This document shows, one piece after another, positions 53,614 through 61,457 of a DNA stretch of 64,000 nt. Within the stretch, counting starts at the first letter, position 1; the number at the start of each line of letters is the position of its first letter. The DNA comes from Flavobacterium sp. DG2-3. GTDB lineage: Bacteria > Bacteroidota > Bacteroidia > Flavobacteriales > Flavobacteriaceae. The translations under genes were made by a program, and so were the position numbers. Location of the stretch: positions 151,047-215,046 of the forward strand of contig NZ_JAVAMB010000009.1 of the NCBI RefSeq assembly GCF_030730925.1, read 5' to 3'. The notes beneath the pieces were generated by a model. That model made no database searches, had not been told where the DNA came from, and saw only the letters and a list, made by a program, of their open reading frames with translations.

Positions 53614-54840
53614 ATGAACTATCAAGAGACGACCAATTGGATGTTTAATCAGCTTCCAATGTACCAATTGCAAGGTGCTTCTGCGTATAAAGAAGATTTA
53701 ACTAATATTAGAGTATTGGCTGCTCATCTTGATAATCCGCAAAACGAGCTGAGATGCATTCACGTTGCGGGAACGAACGGAAAAGGTTCTACTTCGCACA
53801 TGCTTTCGTCGGTTCTTCAAGAAGCGGGTTACAAAGTGGGTTTGTATACTTCTCCGCATCTGAAAGATTTTAGAGAAAGAATCAAAATAAACGGTCAGGA
53901 AATCTCAGAAGAATTTGTAATTGAATTTATTGCCAAACACAAATCTTTTTTTGAAGCAAATGATATGAGTTTCTTCGAAATGACGGTTGGTTTGGCGTTT
54001 GATTATTTCGCTTCAGAAAAAGTCGATATCGCGATTATTGAAGTTGGACTTGGCGGAAGATTGGACGCAACGAATATTATTACGCCTTTGGTCTCTGTAA
54101 TTACAAATATTGGTTTGGATCATACTCAGTTTTTAGGCAATACATTGGAAGCAATTGCGGGTGAAAAAGCTGGAATTATTAAACCGAATATTCCGGTTGT
54201 TATTGGCGAATATACAGAAGAAACGAAACCTGTTTTTTTGGCTAAAGCCGAAGAGAACAGCGCGCCGATTTCTTTTGCTTCAGACTTGATTGACCAGATT
54301 TATTTATCTGATTTGATTGGCGATTATCAGTTTCATAATAAAAAAACGGTTCAGCAGACGATTTCGATTTTAAACAATGAAACCGATTTTAAAGTTTCGA
54401 CCGAACAGCTGAAAGAAGGCTTATTGAATGTGGTAAAAAATACTGGTCTGCAGGGAAGATGGCAGCAATTGGGCGAAAACCCAAAAATTATCTGCGATAC
54501 GGCGCACAATAAACACGGATTATCTGTTGTGATGAATCAGCTTAAAAATGAGAAATTCGAAAACCTGCATATTGTTTTAGGCGTTGTCAATGACAAAGAT
54601 TTGGATTCAATTCTACCTTTGTTTCCAAAAGAAGCGCAATATTATTTCTGCAGACCTGATTCTTCTCGCGGATTAAGCACAGAAATTTTACAAAGCGAAG
54701 CTAAAAAACACGATTTAATCGGAGAAAAATACGATTCTGTTGCCAGCGCTTTCGCGGAAGCGAAAAAAAATGCTTCAGAAAATGATTTCATTTACGCTGG
54801 CGGAAGCACTTTTGTAGTTGCAGAATTGCCTTTGGGTTAA
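53614..54840 (+). CDS. folC: Folylpolyglutamate synthase / dihydrofolate synthase
   Basis: A 408-residue Mur-ligase-type enzyme that adds glutamate to dihydropteroate and folates. The P-loop is CIHVAGTNGKGSTSHM, followed by VGLYTSPHLKDFRERIKING, EVGLGGRLDATN and NIGLDHTQFLGNTLEAIAGEKAGII. The start is the ATG at 53614; a TTG further up would add 30 residues of poor quality. The C-terminal domain has CDTAHNKHGL. Confidence 0.93.
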   Translation: MNYQETTNWMFNQLPMYQLQGASAYKEDLTNIRVLAAHLDNPQNELRCIHVAGTNGKGSTSHMLSSVLQEAGYKVGLYTSPHLKDFRERIKINGQEISEEFVIEFIAKHKSFFEANDMSFFEMTVGLAFDYFASEKVDIAIIEVGLGGRLDATNIITPLVSVITNIGLDHTQFLGNTLEAIAGEKAGIIKPNIPVVIGEYTEETKPVFLAKAEENSAPISFASDLIDQIYLSDLIGDYQFHNKKTVQQTISILNNETDFKVSTEQLKEGLLNVVKNTGLQGRWQQLGENPKIICDTAHNKHGLSVVMNQLKNEKFENLHIVLGVVNDKDLDSILPLFPKEAQYYFCRPDSSRGLSTEILQSEAKKHDLIGEKYDSVASAFAEAKKNASENDFIYAGGSTFVVAELPLG

Positions 54841-54950
54841 AATGTATTTTGAATTTAGAAAAAACTTCAAAAATTTCATTTTAATAACAAATTCATAAAC
54901 AAATAGATATAGATTATTTTTAAAAAAGTTTTATTTTTTATTCCTTTTTC

Positions 54951-54981
54951 TTTGCAGGACTCGAAAACAAGCGTATATTTG
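54951..54981 (+). promoter_or_regulatory. Promoter of the first tRNA-Val gene
   Basis: TTTG at 54951-54954 and TATATTTG at 54974-54981, 19 bases apart: a near-ideal Bacteroidota sigma-factor promoter. Confidence 0.8.
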
Positions 54982-55018
54982 CACTCGCAATCACAAACGA
55001 TAGCAACCTAGTAAAATA

Positions 55019-55093
55019 GGGCGATTAGCTCAGCTGGTTCAGAGCACCTCGTTTACACCGAGGGGGTCGGGGGTTCGAACCCCTCATCGCCCA
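55019..55093 (+). tRNA. tRNA-Val (anticodon TAC)
   Basis: A 75-base tRNA. Acceptor stem GGGCGAT/ATCGCCC, D-stem GCTC/GAGC, anticodon arm CCTCG-TTTACAC-CGAGG with TAC, T-arm GGGGG-TTCGAAC-CCCTC, discriminator A. CCA is not encoded. Followed by its own terminator. Confidence 0.96.
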
Positions 55094-55098
55094 CAAAA

Positions 55099-55128
55099 AA
55101 ACTCCTTAAGCAATTAAGGAGTTTTTCT
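55099..55128 (+). terminator. Terminator of the first tRNA-Val gene
   Basis: AACTCCTTAA/TTAAGGAGTT hairpin with TTTCTTTT after it. Confidence 0.85.
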
Positions 55129-55181
55129 TTTAGATAAAAAGACTAACAAGAATATTTAAAACTCACAAAAGTTAAATTTTC

Positions 55182-55212
55182 TTTGCAGAACTCAAAAACT
55201 AGTGTATATTTG
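55182..55212 (+). promoter_or_regulatory. Promoter of the second tRNA-Val gene
   Basis: TTTG at 55182-55185 and TATATTTG at 55205-55212, again 19 bases apart. Duplicated with the tRNA, with a few changes in the spacer. Confidence 0.8.
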
Positions 55213-55249
55213 CACTCGCAATCACAAACGATAGCAACCTAGTAAAATA

Positions 55250-55324
55250 GGGCGATTAGCTCAGCTGGTTCAGAGCACCTCGTTTACACCGAGGGGGTCG
55301 GGGGTTCGAACCCCTCATCGCCCA
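55250..55324 (+). tRNA. tRNA-Val (anticodon TAC), second copy
   Basis: Identical in sequence to the copy 231 bases upstream, and with the same promoter and terminator, so the whole transcription unit was duplicated in tandem. Confidence 0.96.
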
Positions 55325-55330
55325 CAGAAA

Positions 55331-55360
55331 AACTCCTTAAGAAATTAAGGAGTTTTTTTT
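55331..55360 (+). terminator. Terminator of the second tRNA-Val gene
   Basis: AACTCCTTAA/TTAAGGAGTT hairpin with eight T. On the minus strand it could also serve the gene at 55370. Confidence 0.8.
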
Positions 55361-55369
55361 ATGCTTATT

Positions 55370-55984
55370 TTATTTCCAGAATTCCCACCATTTTTTTTCG
55401 CATATTTCCTCTCTAGAAATATTCTCTGTGACTTTCATGTTATCCTGTTGAAGATTTCTATTGCTCGAAACAAAATTTATTTTTCTATCTGTAAATAAAG
55501 CAGAAGAATAATCATTAATAAAATTCTGAATTTTAACATCAAAAGAATTGAAATTCATTCGTACATTTTTAAGTGTTTCTTCTTGTCTTTTTTCAACTTT
55601 GGCTAGCAATAACAAAATAGTCAATGCATAAGGTTGTTCATCACAAGTTTTATAGGCAAATCTTTCCAGATAATCTAATGCATCATCATTAAAACCACCA
55701 CAATATGACTGAATTAAATCAATTATGGCTTTGTCCTTTGAGTTTTTAATTAATAATTTATTCTCGTAAAAATAAATATCAATCAAATCGATGTAATTAT
55801 TAATAATCAGTTGTTTCTCCTTATCTATTTCAATCAATTTGATATAAGCTTTGCCAAATCCGTCTTTTAAATATAAATCGGAAATTTCATCTACAATTTT
55901 ATATGTTTCAGTAGCTTTTAATTTATTTTCAGTTTCATTTAACTCTCCTAAAATTTTCAAAAACCCTTCGTGATGCTCATTCAT
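55370..55984 (-). CDS. Hypothetical helical protein between tRNA-terminator repeats
   Basis: A 204-residue protein I do not recognise. It is helical and acidic in the first half (ATETYKIVDEISDLYLKDGF, LIEIDKEKQLIINNYIDLID), contains CGGFNDDALDYLERFAYKTC and ends with the aromatic tail CEKKWWEFWK, common in small Bacteroidota cytosolic proteins of unknown role. No signal peptide or membrane helix. AT-rich. It is bounded by copies of the tRNA-Val downstream sequence (55322-55366 and 56137-56179), which suggests insertion. Confidence 0.6.
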   Translation of the reverse strand: MNEHHEGFLKILGELNETENKLKATETYKIVDEISDLYLKDGFGKAYIKLIEIDKEKQLIINNYIDLIDIYFYENKLLIKNSKDKAIIDLIQSYCGGFNDDALDYLERFAYKTCDEQPYALTILLLLAKVEKRQEETLKNVRMNFNSFDVKIQNFINDYSSALFTDRKINFVSSNRNLQQDNMKVTENISREEICEKKWWEFWK

Positions 55985-56136
55985 CTTTCTTCTTTTTAAT
56001 ATTTTAATATAAAAGTAAATCTAACTAATTTATTTTTACGAGTATAATAAATAACAAATCTTCAAAAAGAGGAATTATTCTATTGAAATTTTCTTCAAAT
56101 CCTGCAAAAAATGGTTCGTAAACAGGTTCGTAAGGA

Positions 56137-56179
56137 CCACAAAAAAACTACTTAACAAATTAAGGAGTTTTTTATGCTT
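56137..56179. repeat. Decayed third copy of the tRNA-Val downstream sequence
   Basis: CCACAAAAAAACTACTTAAC then AAATTAAGGAGTTTTTTATG matches the end of the second tRNA gene and its terminator (55322-55366), including the ATGCTT that follows. The tRNA body itself is not present in recognisable form. Confidence 0.65.
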
Positions 56180-56259
56180 TCACAATAACAGCATTTTTTT
56201 CTTGTATAAAAACAGTAAATTTATAAATCTTATAAAATCAATTTTCACATTAAGCCGAA

Positions 56260-57159
56260 ATGAACAATAACTTTTTCTCTAACATATTTATCTGGTTGTT
56301 AATAATCGCTTTACCAGAAATTGCACTTTCTCAATCGACAGACTTTACGATTCAAGACGTAAAGTTCGAAAGCCAAGGCATCACTCTTGCTGGCTCGGTT
56401 CTAATACCTGAAAAAGCATTTGCGGCAGCAGTAATTGTTCACGGGTCCGATCCTGTAAAAAGAGAAATGGAGTTTGCAAAACGTCTTGCCAAAGAAGGCA
56501 TTGCTGTATTGACCTATGATAAACGCGGAGTAGGTGAATCTGGAGGTGTGTATGTAGGACCAACTGTTGGCACAAACAATATTGATCCTGCAAATCTTAA
56601 TTTATTAGCTCAAGATGCAAATTCGGCAGTAAATACATTTAGAACCTATTTAAAAAACAAAAAAACTCCTATCGGATTAGTTGGTTTTAGTCAAGCGGGA
56701 TGGATAATTCCAATTGCTGCAAGTAATAATCCTAAAATAGATTTTATGGTTTTATTTAGTTGTCCAACTATTTCAACTTTAGAACAGCTTCGCTTTCAGT
56801 TTTATACTAACGGAAACAACAATTTCTGGGAAAATCATACAGAATCGGACGCGCGTGAACACACTAAAAATGATCCCGACAAATATCAGTTTGTTGAGAC
56901 CGACCCTAAAATTTCACTAAATACGCTTTCCATTCCTGGACTTTGGCTTTTTGGAGAAAAAGATATTCAGATACCCGTAAAGTTGTGCATTGAAGAATTA
57001 AATAAAATGAAATCCCAAGGCAAACCTTTTGAGTATACTTTATTTTCTAATCTAGGGCATAATACCGTTTCTGATAAAGACACAACGCCTTTCGATATTT
57101 CAGTTCAATGGATAATGCAGAAGACTTTTAATAACAAAAAATTCAAAAATTCTAACTAA
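56260..57159 (+). CDS. Exported alpha/beta hydrolase
   Basis: A 299-residue hydrolase with a signal peptide (about 24 residues, ending ALSQS). The fold is of the dienelactone-hydrolase/peptidase S9-like type: VIVHGSDPVKREMEFAKRLA, LTYDKRGVGESGG, and the nucleophile elbow GFSQAG with Ser144. Asp235 (GEKDIQIP) and His267 (NLGHNT) complete the triad. Likely an esterase or peptidase in the periplasm; substrate unknown. It lies between the tRNA-terminator remnant and a MerR regulator, convergent with the latter. Confidence 0.86.
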   Translation: MNNNFFSNIFIWLLIIALPEIALSQSTDFTIQDVKFESQGITLAGSVLIPEKAFAAAVIVHGSDPVKREMEFAKRLAKEGIAVLTYDKRGVGESGGVYVGPTVGTNNIDPANLNLLAQDANSAVNTFRTYLKNKKTPIGLVGFSQAGWIIPIAASNNPKIDFMVLFSCPTISTLEQLRFQFYTNGNNNFWENHTESDAREHTKNDPDKYQFVETDPKISLNTLSIPGLWLFGEKDIQIPVKLCIEELNKMKSQGKPFEYTLFSNLGHNTVSDKDTTPFDISVQWIMQKTFNNKKFKNSN

Positions 57160-57168
57160 CCTTAATAA

Positions 57169-57531
57169 CTAAAAGTCATCATTCTCTAGTTTTTCGCAAA
57201 CTTTCTCAAGAAGTTTTCTAGTTTGTTTGAAGTGTTTTATTTTATTATCAATCTCTTTTATTTTCGATTGAAAAAGCTCCAATGTTTCTGGTTTCGAATC
57301 AGTGCTTTCGAACCAAGCCGTCAAGATCTTTTTTATTTCTGCTAAAGTAAAACCAACTTCTTTCGCTTCAATAATAATTTCTAAACGTTCAACTACATTA
57401 TCATTATAATGTTTGTAATTATTTGATTTTACCTTTTCATTAGTAACTCCTTCAATCATTCCTAAATTCTCATAGTATCTAATAGTATGAATTGACAGTC
57501 CCGTTTTCTTCGATAATTCGTTTACCAGCAT
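57169..57531 (-). CDS. MerR-family transcriptional regulator
   Basis: A 120-residue regulator. The N-terminal winged helix MLVNELSKKTGLSIHTIRYY then ENLGMIEG is classical MerR; residues 60-120 are a coiled-coil dimer helix (ETLELFQSKIKEIDNKIKHF). No Cys-rich effector domain, so a metal sensor is unlikely. I chose ATG 57531; another in-frame ATG at 57573 would add 14 hydrophobic residues and would put the start inside the operator. Candidate -7 box TATATTTG on the minus strand at 57593-57600. It faces the broken SDR gene across a palindrome. Confidence 0.87.
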   Translation of the reverse strand: MLVNELSKKTGLSIHTIRYYENLGMIEGVTNEKVKSNNYKHYNDNVVERLEIIIEAKEVGFTLAEIKKILTAWFESTDSKPETLELFQSKIKEIDNKIKHFKQTRKLLEKVCEKLENDDF

Positions 57532-57560
57532 AGCTTTATTCTTTTTAACATAAAACAAAA

Positions 57561-57584
57561 AAGTATAGAGCATAGTCTATACTT
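57561..57584. promoter_or_regulatory. MerR-type operator palindrome
   Basis: AAGTATAGA, 6 bases, TCTATACTT: a perfect 9-bp dyad between the MerR gene and the divergent SDR remnant. Its position after the merR -7 box fits autoregulation. Confidence 0.6.
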
Positions 57585-57605
57585 ACGAGTTACAAATATA
57601 GAAAT

Positions 57606-57613
57606 TAATTTTG
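57606..57613 (+). promoter_or_regulatory. TAnnTTTG -7 box for the SDR remnant
   Basis: TAATTTTG, 26 bases before the ATG at 57639. A target promoter of the MerR regulator by position. Confidence 0.45.
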
Positions 57614-57638
57614 CATTTCAAGATTTAAAACATTAGAA

Positions 57639-57770
57639 ATGAACGCAAAAATAATTCTAATTACAGGAAGTACAGATGGATTCGGAAAAATTACCGCAAC
57701 AGAATTAGCAAAACAAGGCCATACTATTATTGTACATGGTCGAAATAAAGAAAAAGCGGCAACTGTCTGA
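57639..57770 (+). pseudogene. Truncated short-chain dehydrogenase gene
   Basis: Encodes only 43 residues: MNAKIILITGSTDGFGKITA then TELAKQGHTIIVHGRNKEKA. This is the NAD(P)-binding first third of an SDR (TGSTDGFG and HGRN), followed at once by TGA and a terminator. The rest of the gene is missing. The intact gene would have been the natural target of the divergent MerR regulator. Confidence 0.8.
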
Positions 57771-57785
57771 TGCAAAATTTTTCAT

Positions 57786-57817
57786 AAAAAAAGAGACTTA
57801 GAAAAGTCTCTTTTTTT
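57786..57817. terminator. Bidirectional intrinsic terminator
   Basis: GAGACTT/AAGTCTC hairpin with A-run on the left and T-run on the right, between the SDR remnant and a convergent gene. Confidence 0.85.
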
Positions 57818-57836
57818 ATATCTATATATTTTTTCT

Positions 57837-58892
57837 TTATTTCAATTTCGTTAAAGCTTTAGAATTCCTCAGCAAGAATACATATTGAAAATAATCTGTT
57901 ACCGAAGATCCTTCAACAGGAACTACATTTTCGCCAAAAACTCTTGATTTTACATTTACCAAGTTTTGTGATTTTAAATAAGGAGAATCTTTTCCATCAA
58001 GTTTAAAAAGTGTAATAGTCTCAGGCTTGCTCAATTCTTTCAAATCATTAATTCCTTTTACCAGCATTAACGGGCCATCAGCATTCAACCAATCGACTTT
58101 TTCGTTTTCTGGAGTTGGAAATTGAGGATTTTTCGGCAAATACATTTCGCTATCTATAGTATAACTCACAAAACTTGTTACTTTAATCCCAGAACCTTTT
58201 ATTCCTTGAGCAAATGTTTCTCTTCCAGATTCTGTTTTCTTTTGAAGTGTATGAAAATATCCGAAAAGCCCGTAGAATTTTTCATTTTCAAGATGCTGCT
58301 TTTTTAATGTATTCTTAAAATTACTTACCATAGCAACATCTCTAGAACCTTTTGATTCATCATCAAAATTTTTATCAATTCCGATAACTTTAATTTTTAA
58401 GGAATCAGCTAAGCTTTGATTATAGTCATAAATTGCGCTCCATTTGTCAAATAATTCTTGACTCGATTGCTGTGGAATTCTTCTTTTTATGTTTTCAACA
58501 ACTTCTTTTAAAGCTGTTTTATTCTTTTGCTTTTCGCCCAAAAAGACATTTAATTTTTTCGCCGTCAAACTATCCATTTCGGCAATATAATATTTCACGC
58601 CAATTTTCTTATTCAAAAAGAAAAGCATCTCTTTATCTACAGTTTGATTATCGGCATAACCGTGAATTTCTCCCAGCAAGAAAACTCGTGATTTATAAAA
58701 ATCGGCATCAAATAATTTTTCATTTATAGAACCTGAAATCTCACTATTATTTTTTGACAAATAACTGATATTGTCATCATTTTTAGATTCCAAAAATATT
58801 TTACTGCTGATGTACAAATAAGCAATAAAAACTAAAACAATACTTAAAAGGGTAATAAATGTAATTTTGGCGATTTTTAAAATTTTCTTCAT
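57837..58892 (-). CDS. Membrane-anchored protein with a GEIHG motif (ChaN/EreA/TIKI-like)
   Basis: A 351-residue protein with one N-terminal membrane helix (FITLLSIVLVFIAYLYISSK) and a domain outside. VFLLGEIHGYADN (Gly74-Glu75-Ile-His77-Gly78) is the opening motif of the erythromycin-esterase/ChaN/TIKI superfamily, and KVIGIDKN and FYGLFGYFHTL fit later motifs with a second His. The family includes esterases, heme-binding lipoproteins and metalloproteases, so the activity is open. No close neighbour suggests a role. Confidence 0.65.
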   Translation of the reverse strand: MKKILKIAKITFITLLSIVLVFIAYLYISSKIFLESKNDDNISYLSKNNSEISGSINEKLFDADFYKSRVFLLGEIHGYADNQTVDKEMLFFLNKKIGVKYYIAEMDSLTAKKLNVFLGEKQKNKTALKEVVENIKRRIPQQSSQELFDKWSAIYDYNQSLADSLKIKVIGIDKNFDDESKGSRDVAMVSNFKNTLKKQHLENEKFYGLFGYFHTLQKKTESGRETFAQGIKGSGIKVTSFVSYTIDSEMYLPKNPQFPTPENEKVDWLNADGPLMLVKGINDLKELSKPETITLFKLDGKDSPYLKSQNLVNVKSRVFGENVVPVEGSSVTDYFQYVFLLRNSKALTKLK

Positions 58893-59016
58893 AGTTCTGG
58901 TTATATTTATTTTGATGTAAAAGTATTTTTCTCAAATAAAATAATCAATTTTTATAGACCGAATTGTCATTTTAACATGATGAATTGTACTCAAAATATA
59001 TAAATTGCTCCAAAAA

Positions 59017-59050
59017 AATAAAACTCCATTATTGCTAATGGAGTTTTATT
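59017..59050 (-). terminator. Intrinsic terminator of the acyltransferase gene
   Basis: 15-bp stem AATAAAACTCCATTA/TAATGGAGTTTTATT with a 4-base loop, just past the stop codon. Confidence 0.85.
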
Positions 59051-59056
59051 TTTGAA

Positions 59057-60157
59057 TTATGATTTTGCTGAAAGCTTTTCTTTTCGCTTCCTGTTCAAAT
59101 AATCTCTTAACGGAATATCGTAAAACACCATAACTAAATAAGCAAAACCGACAAGTAAAACAACTGAAGTCACTACAATTAAAGTCAGTTGAGTGGTATC
59201 GGGTTTGTAATTGGTATAATAATTTCCAAACATCCACAAAACGGCATAATGCGTCATATATAGTGGATAGGAAATTTTTCCTGAAAATACACAAAATTTT
59301 TCCAAACCTGGTTTCAACACAGCTCCCGCCCCAAGAGAAACCAGCAACGGAAAATAAAGCAATACAACCAAAGGTTCTGTCAGCCAATTAAATTCTGAAG
59401 ACGGCATAATAAAAGCCAAAAGCAATAAAATAGTTAATCCGCCGAATCCAAGTTTATTTTTGATAATCCAATTTGATCGGTAAATAAGCAATCCCGCCAA
59501 AAAAGAATACGATATTCTAGCAAAGCCATCCCAAAAAGTGGGTCCGCTCCATCCTCCTACCAAATTACCAGAACTATATCCTACATAACAAATAGCTGCT
59601 GCAGAAAGTAAAGTAAAAATCATTACGTAATTTTTTCTCATTCTGCAAAGCACCAATGCATACAAAATATTGGCAACATATTCCCAAAACAGCGACCACG
59701 CCGGCGCATTAAAACTAAATAAATTGAAGGAACGATCTGCAATAACTGGAAACGGAATGAGAAATAGGGAACAGATAAAGGTCAAAATAATTTTTCCAGT
59801 ACTATACAATTCCAAATGTCCGCCAAACGGATCAAATAAAAAGGCCAACAATCCTAAGATTGATCCCGCTATAACCAACGGATGTAATCTAATAATTCTT
59901 GCTATAAAAAAATTACGAAGACCCATTTTGGCAATACGATCATCATAAGCATATCCGATTACGAATCCCGAAAGACAAAAGAAAAAGTCGACAGCTAAAA
60001 ATCCGTGTCCGATAAAATTTTGGCTTGGGTCGATAAATATCCATTCCATAAAATGAAACACAACAACAGCAAAAGCTGCGATGCCACGCAAACCGTCTAA
60101 AATTTCAAAATGCTGTTTTGTCTCAAGAATTGCTGAAGATGACGGACTGGTATTCAT
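59057..60157 (-). CDS. Acyltransferase family 3 membrane protein (OafA/YrhL type)
   Basis: A 366-residue integral membrane protein with about ten hydrophobic helices. GLRGIAAFAVVVFHFMEW near the N-terminus holds the catalytic His of the family, and AVDFFFCLSGFVIGYAYDDR with R-x-x-R-like FFIARIIRLHPL follows. These enzymes O-acetylate or acylate surface sugars, exopolysaccharides or secondary metabolites. It stands alone, so the acceptor cannot be named. Confidence 0.9.
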   Translation of the reverse strand: MNTSPSSSAILETKQHFEILDGLRGIAAFAVVVFHFMEWIFIDPSQNFIGHGFLAVDFFFCLSGFVIGYAYDDRIAKMGLRNFFIARIIRLHPLVIAGSILGLLAFLFDPFGGHLELYSTGKIILTFICSLFLIPFPVIADRSFNLFSFNAPAWSLFWEYVANILYALVLCRMRKNYVMIFTLLSAAAICYVGYSSGNLVGGWSGPTFWDGFARISYSFLAGLLIYRSNWIIKNKLGFGGLTILLLLAFIMPSSEFNWLTEPLVVLLYFPLLVSLGAGAVLKPGLEKFCVFSGKISYPLYMTHYAVLWMFGNYYTNYKPDTTQLTLIVVTSVVLLVGFAYLVMVFYDIPLRDYLNRKRKEKLSAKS

Positions 60158-60319
60158 TAAATTGTAATATTTCGTAATAAATTAAGTTGATCTGGTATCG
60201 ATGCAAGTTCCACAAATTAATATTTAAATCAAAATAAGATTCATTTAATTCAGCTGCTAAATTTTTGAAGTTTCACATTTATATAACTTTTTAAACTTTT
60301 TCATTCCCTCACATTTTTA

Positions 60320-60327
60320 TAAGTTTG
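60320..60327 (+). promoter_or_regulatory. TAnnTTTG -7 box before the EamA leader
   Basis: TAAGTTTG; the -33 region (TTTT at the right distance) is weak. It would give a leader of about 170 nt before the transporter. Confidence 0.45.
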
Positions 60328-60345
60328 CTAAAATTCAAATTTAGT

Positions 60346-60384
60346 ATGCACGTAGCAGGTTGTCTTTCACCACCAGAAAATTAA
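60346..60384 (+). CDS. 12-codon upstream ORF in the EamA leader
   Basis: Encodes MHVAGCLSPPEN followed by TAA. It begins about 12 bases after the presumed transcription start and ends exactly at the base of the first hairpin (its TAA overlaps the 5' arm). The Pro-Pro-Glu near the end is a motif known to slow ribosomes. It is too short to prove by itself; the case rests on position. Confidence 0.4.
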   Translation: MHVAGCLSPPEN

Positions 60385-60427
60385 TACTACTTCTTTAGTA
60401 TTGACACTTGACTGAATCTCTTCAGTC
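60383..60427 (+). promoter_or_regulatory. Two hairpins in the leader of the EamA transporter gene
   Basis: Hairpin 1 AATACTA/TAGTATT (60383-60402, 6-base loop) and hairpin 2 GACTGAA/TTCAGTC (60410-60427, loop TCTC). Neither has a T-run, so they do not look like a simple terminator. They lie between the upstream ORF and the transporter start, within the 347-bp gap between divergent genes. Confidence 0.55.
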
Positions 60428-60504
60428 CGATTCATTGTGTCTTTACCTCAATTCACATTATTAATATTCAAATCATATCCTCCAAAAAAGGGTAACAACC
60501 TCTT

Positions 60505-61395
60505 ATGAAAAAATCTTATTTGATACTGCATACTGCAGTTTTACTCGCTGGTTTTACTGGCGTTTTCGGAAAACTTATTTCTCTTAACGAAATTACCTTA
60601 GTTTGGTATAGAGTATTATTTGCTTCTATTATTCTATTTTTTATTTTAAAAGTATACAATATTAAAATGCTGAAGTCATTTTCTGAAGCAGCAAAAATTT
60701 CTAAAGCCGGCATACTTATTACCATTCACTGGATTTTTTTCTATGCCAGCATTAAATATTCAAACATATCAATCGGAGTTGTGTGTTATTGTCTAACAAG
60801 CTTTTTTACCGCTTTTTTCGAACCTATTCTCAATAAAAAAAGATTCAATCTTGTTCAAGTTTTGCTTAGCATGCTTACTTTATTGGGCATAAGCTTAATT
60901 TTCCATTTTGATTCTTCTTATCAGCTGGGCATTTTACTCGGAGTAATTTCTTCTGCTTTTGCCGCTTTGTACACTATTTATAACGAAAGATTAGTGCAAT
61001 TCTACGACAGCAAACTCATTAATTTTTATCAAATGCTCGGCGGAACTGTAGTTTTAGGGCTCGCTCTGCCATTCTATTTTTACAATTTTCCAGATCAGAC
61101 CTTTATTCCAAGCTTACAAGACATTTTCTATTTATTGATTTTAGCTTCTTGTTGTACTGTTGCGCTTTATGTAATGTTTGCAGAATCACTTAAAAAGATT
61201 CAAGCGTTTACCATAAATCTAACCTTCAACCTAGAGCCGATCTATTCAATAATATTAGCCTTTTTATTTTTTAACGAAGGACAATCAGTCAATTTCTCTT
61301 TTTATATTGGAATAAGTCTAGTTATGACATCTGTTTTATTGCAGTCTATAATTTCTATTCGAAAGAAAAACATCATCAAACAGCAAATCTCTTAG
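60505..61395 (+). CDS. EamA-family (DMT superfamily) transporter
   Basis: A 296-residue membrane protein with ten predicted helices in two EamA halves: VLLAGFTGVFGKLISLNEIT, WYRVLFASIILFFILK, IHWIFFYASIKYSNIS and, in the second half, YQMLGGTVVLGLALP, AFTINLTFNLEPIYSIILAF then LFFNEGQS. Family members export amino acids or metabolites or import sugars. The short signal-like N-terminus is the first helix. The unusual leader upstream suggests translational or attenuation control. Confidence 0.9.
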   Translation: MKKSYLILHTAVLLAGFTGVFGKLISLNEITLVWYRVLFASIILFFILKVYNIKMLKSFSEAAKISKAGILITIHWIFFYASIKYSNISIGVVCYCLTSFFTAFFEPILNKKRFNLVQVLLSMLTLLGISLIFHFDSSYQLGILLGVISSAFAALYTIYNERLVQFYDSKLINFYQMLGGTVVLGLALPFYFYNFPDQTFIPSLQDIFYLLILASCCTVALYVMFAESLKKIQAFTINLTFNLEPIYSIILAFLFFNEGQSVNFSFYIGISLVMTSVLLQSIISIRKKNIIKQQIS

Positions 61396-61406
61396 AATAT
61401 AAAAAC

Positions 61407-61438
61407 AAAAAACTCCTTTTTCACAAAAGGAGTTTTTT
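61407..61438. terminator. Bidirectional intrinsic terminator
   Basis: AAAAAACTCCTTTT/AAAAGGAGTTTTTT hairpin with a 4-base loop between convergent genes. Confidence 0.9.
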
Positions 61439-61457
61439 GTTTTTATTTCTAAATCTA

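Noticed and set aside
55370..56136. Integrated phage or genomic island at tRNA-Val
   Set aside because: No integrase, phage or conjugation gene is seen; only one orphan between short repeats.
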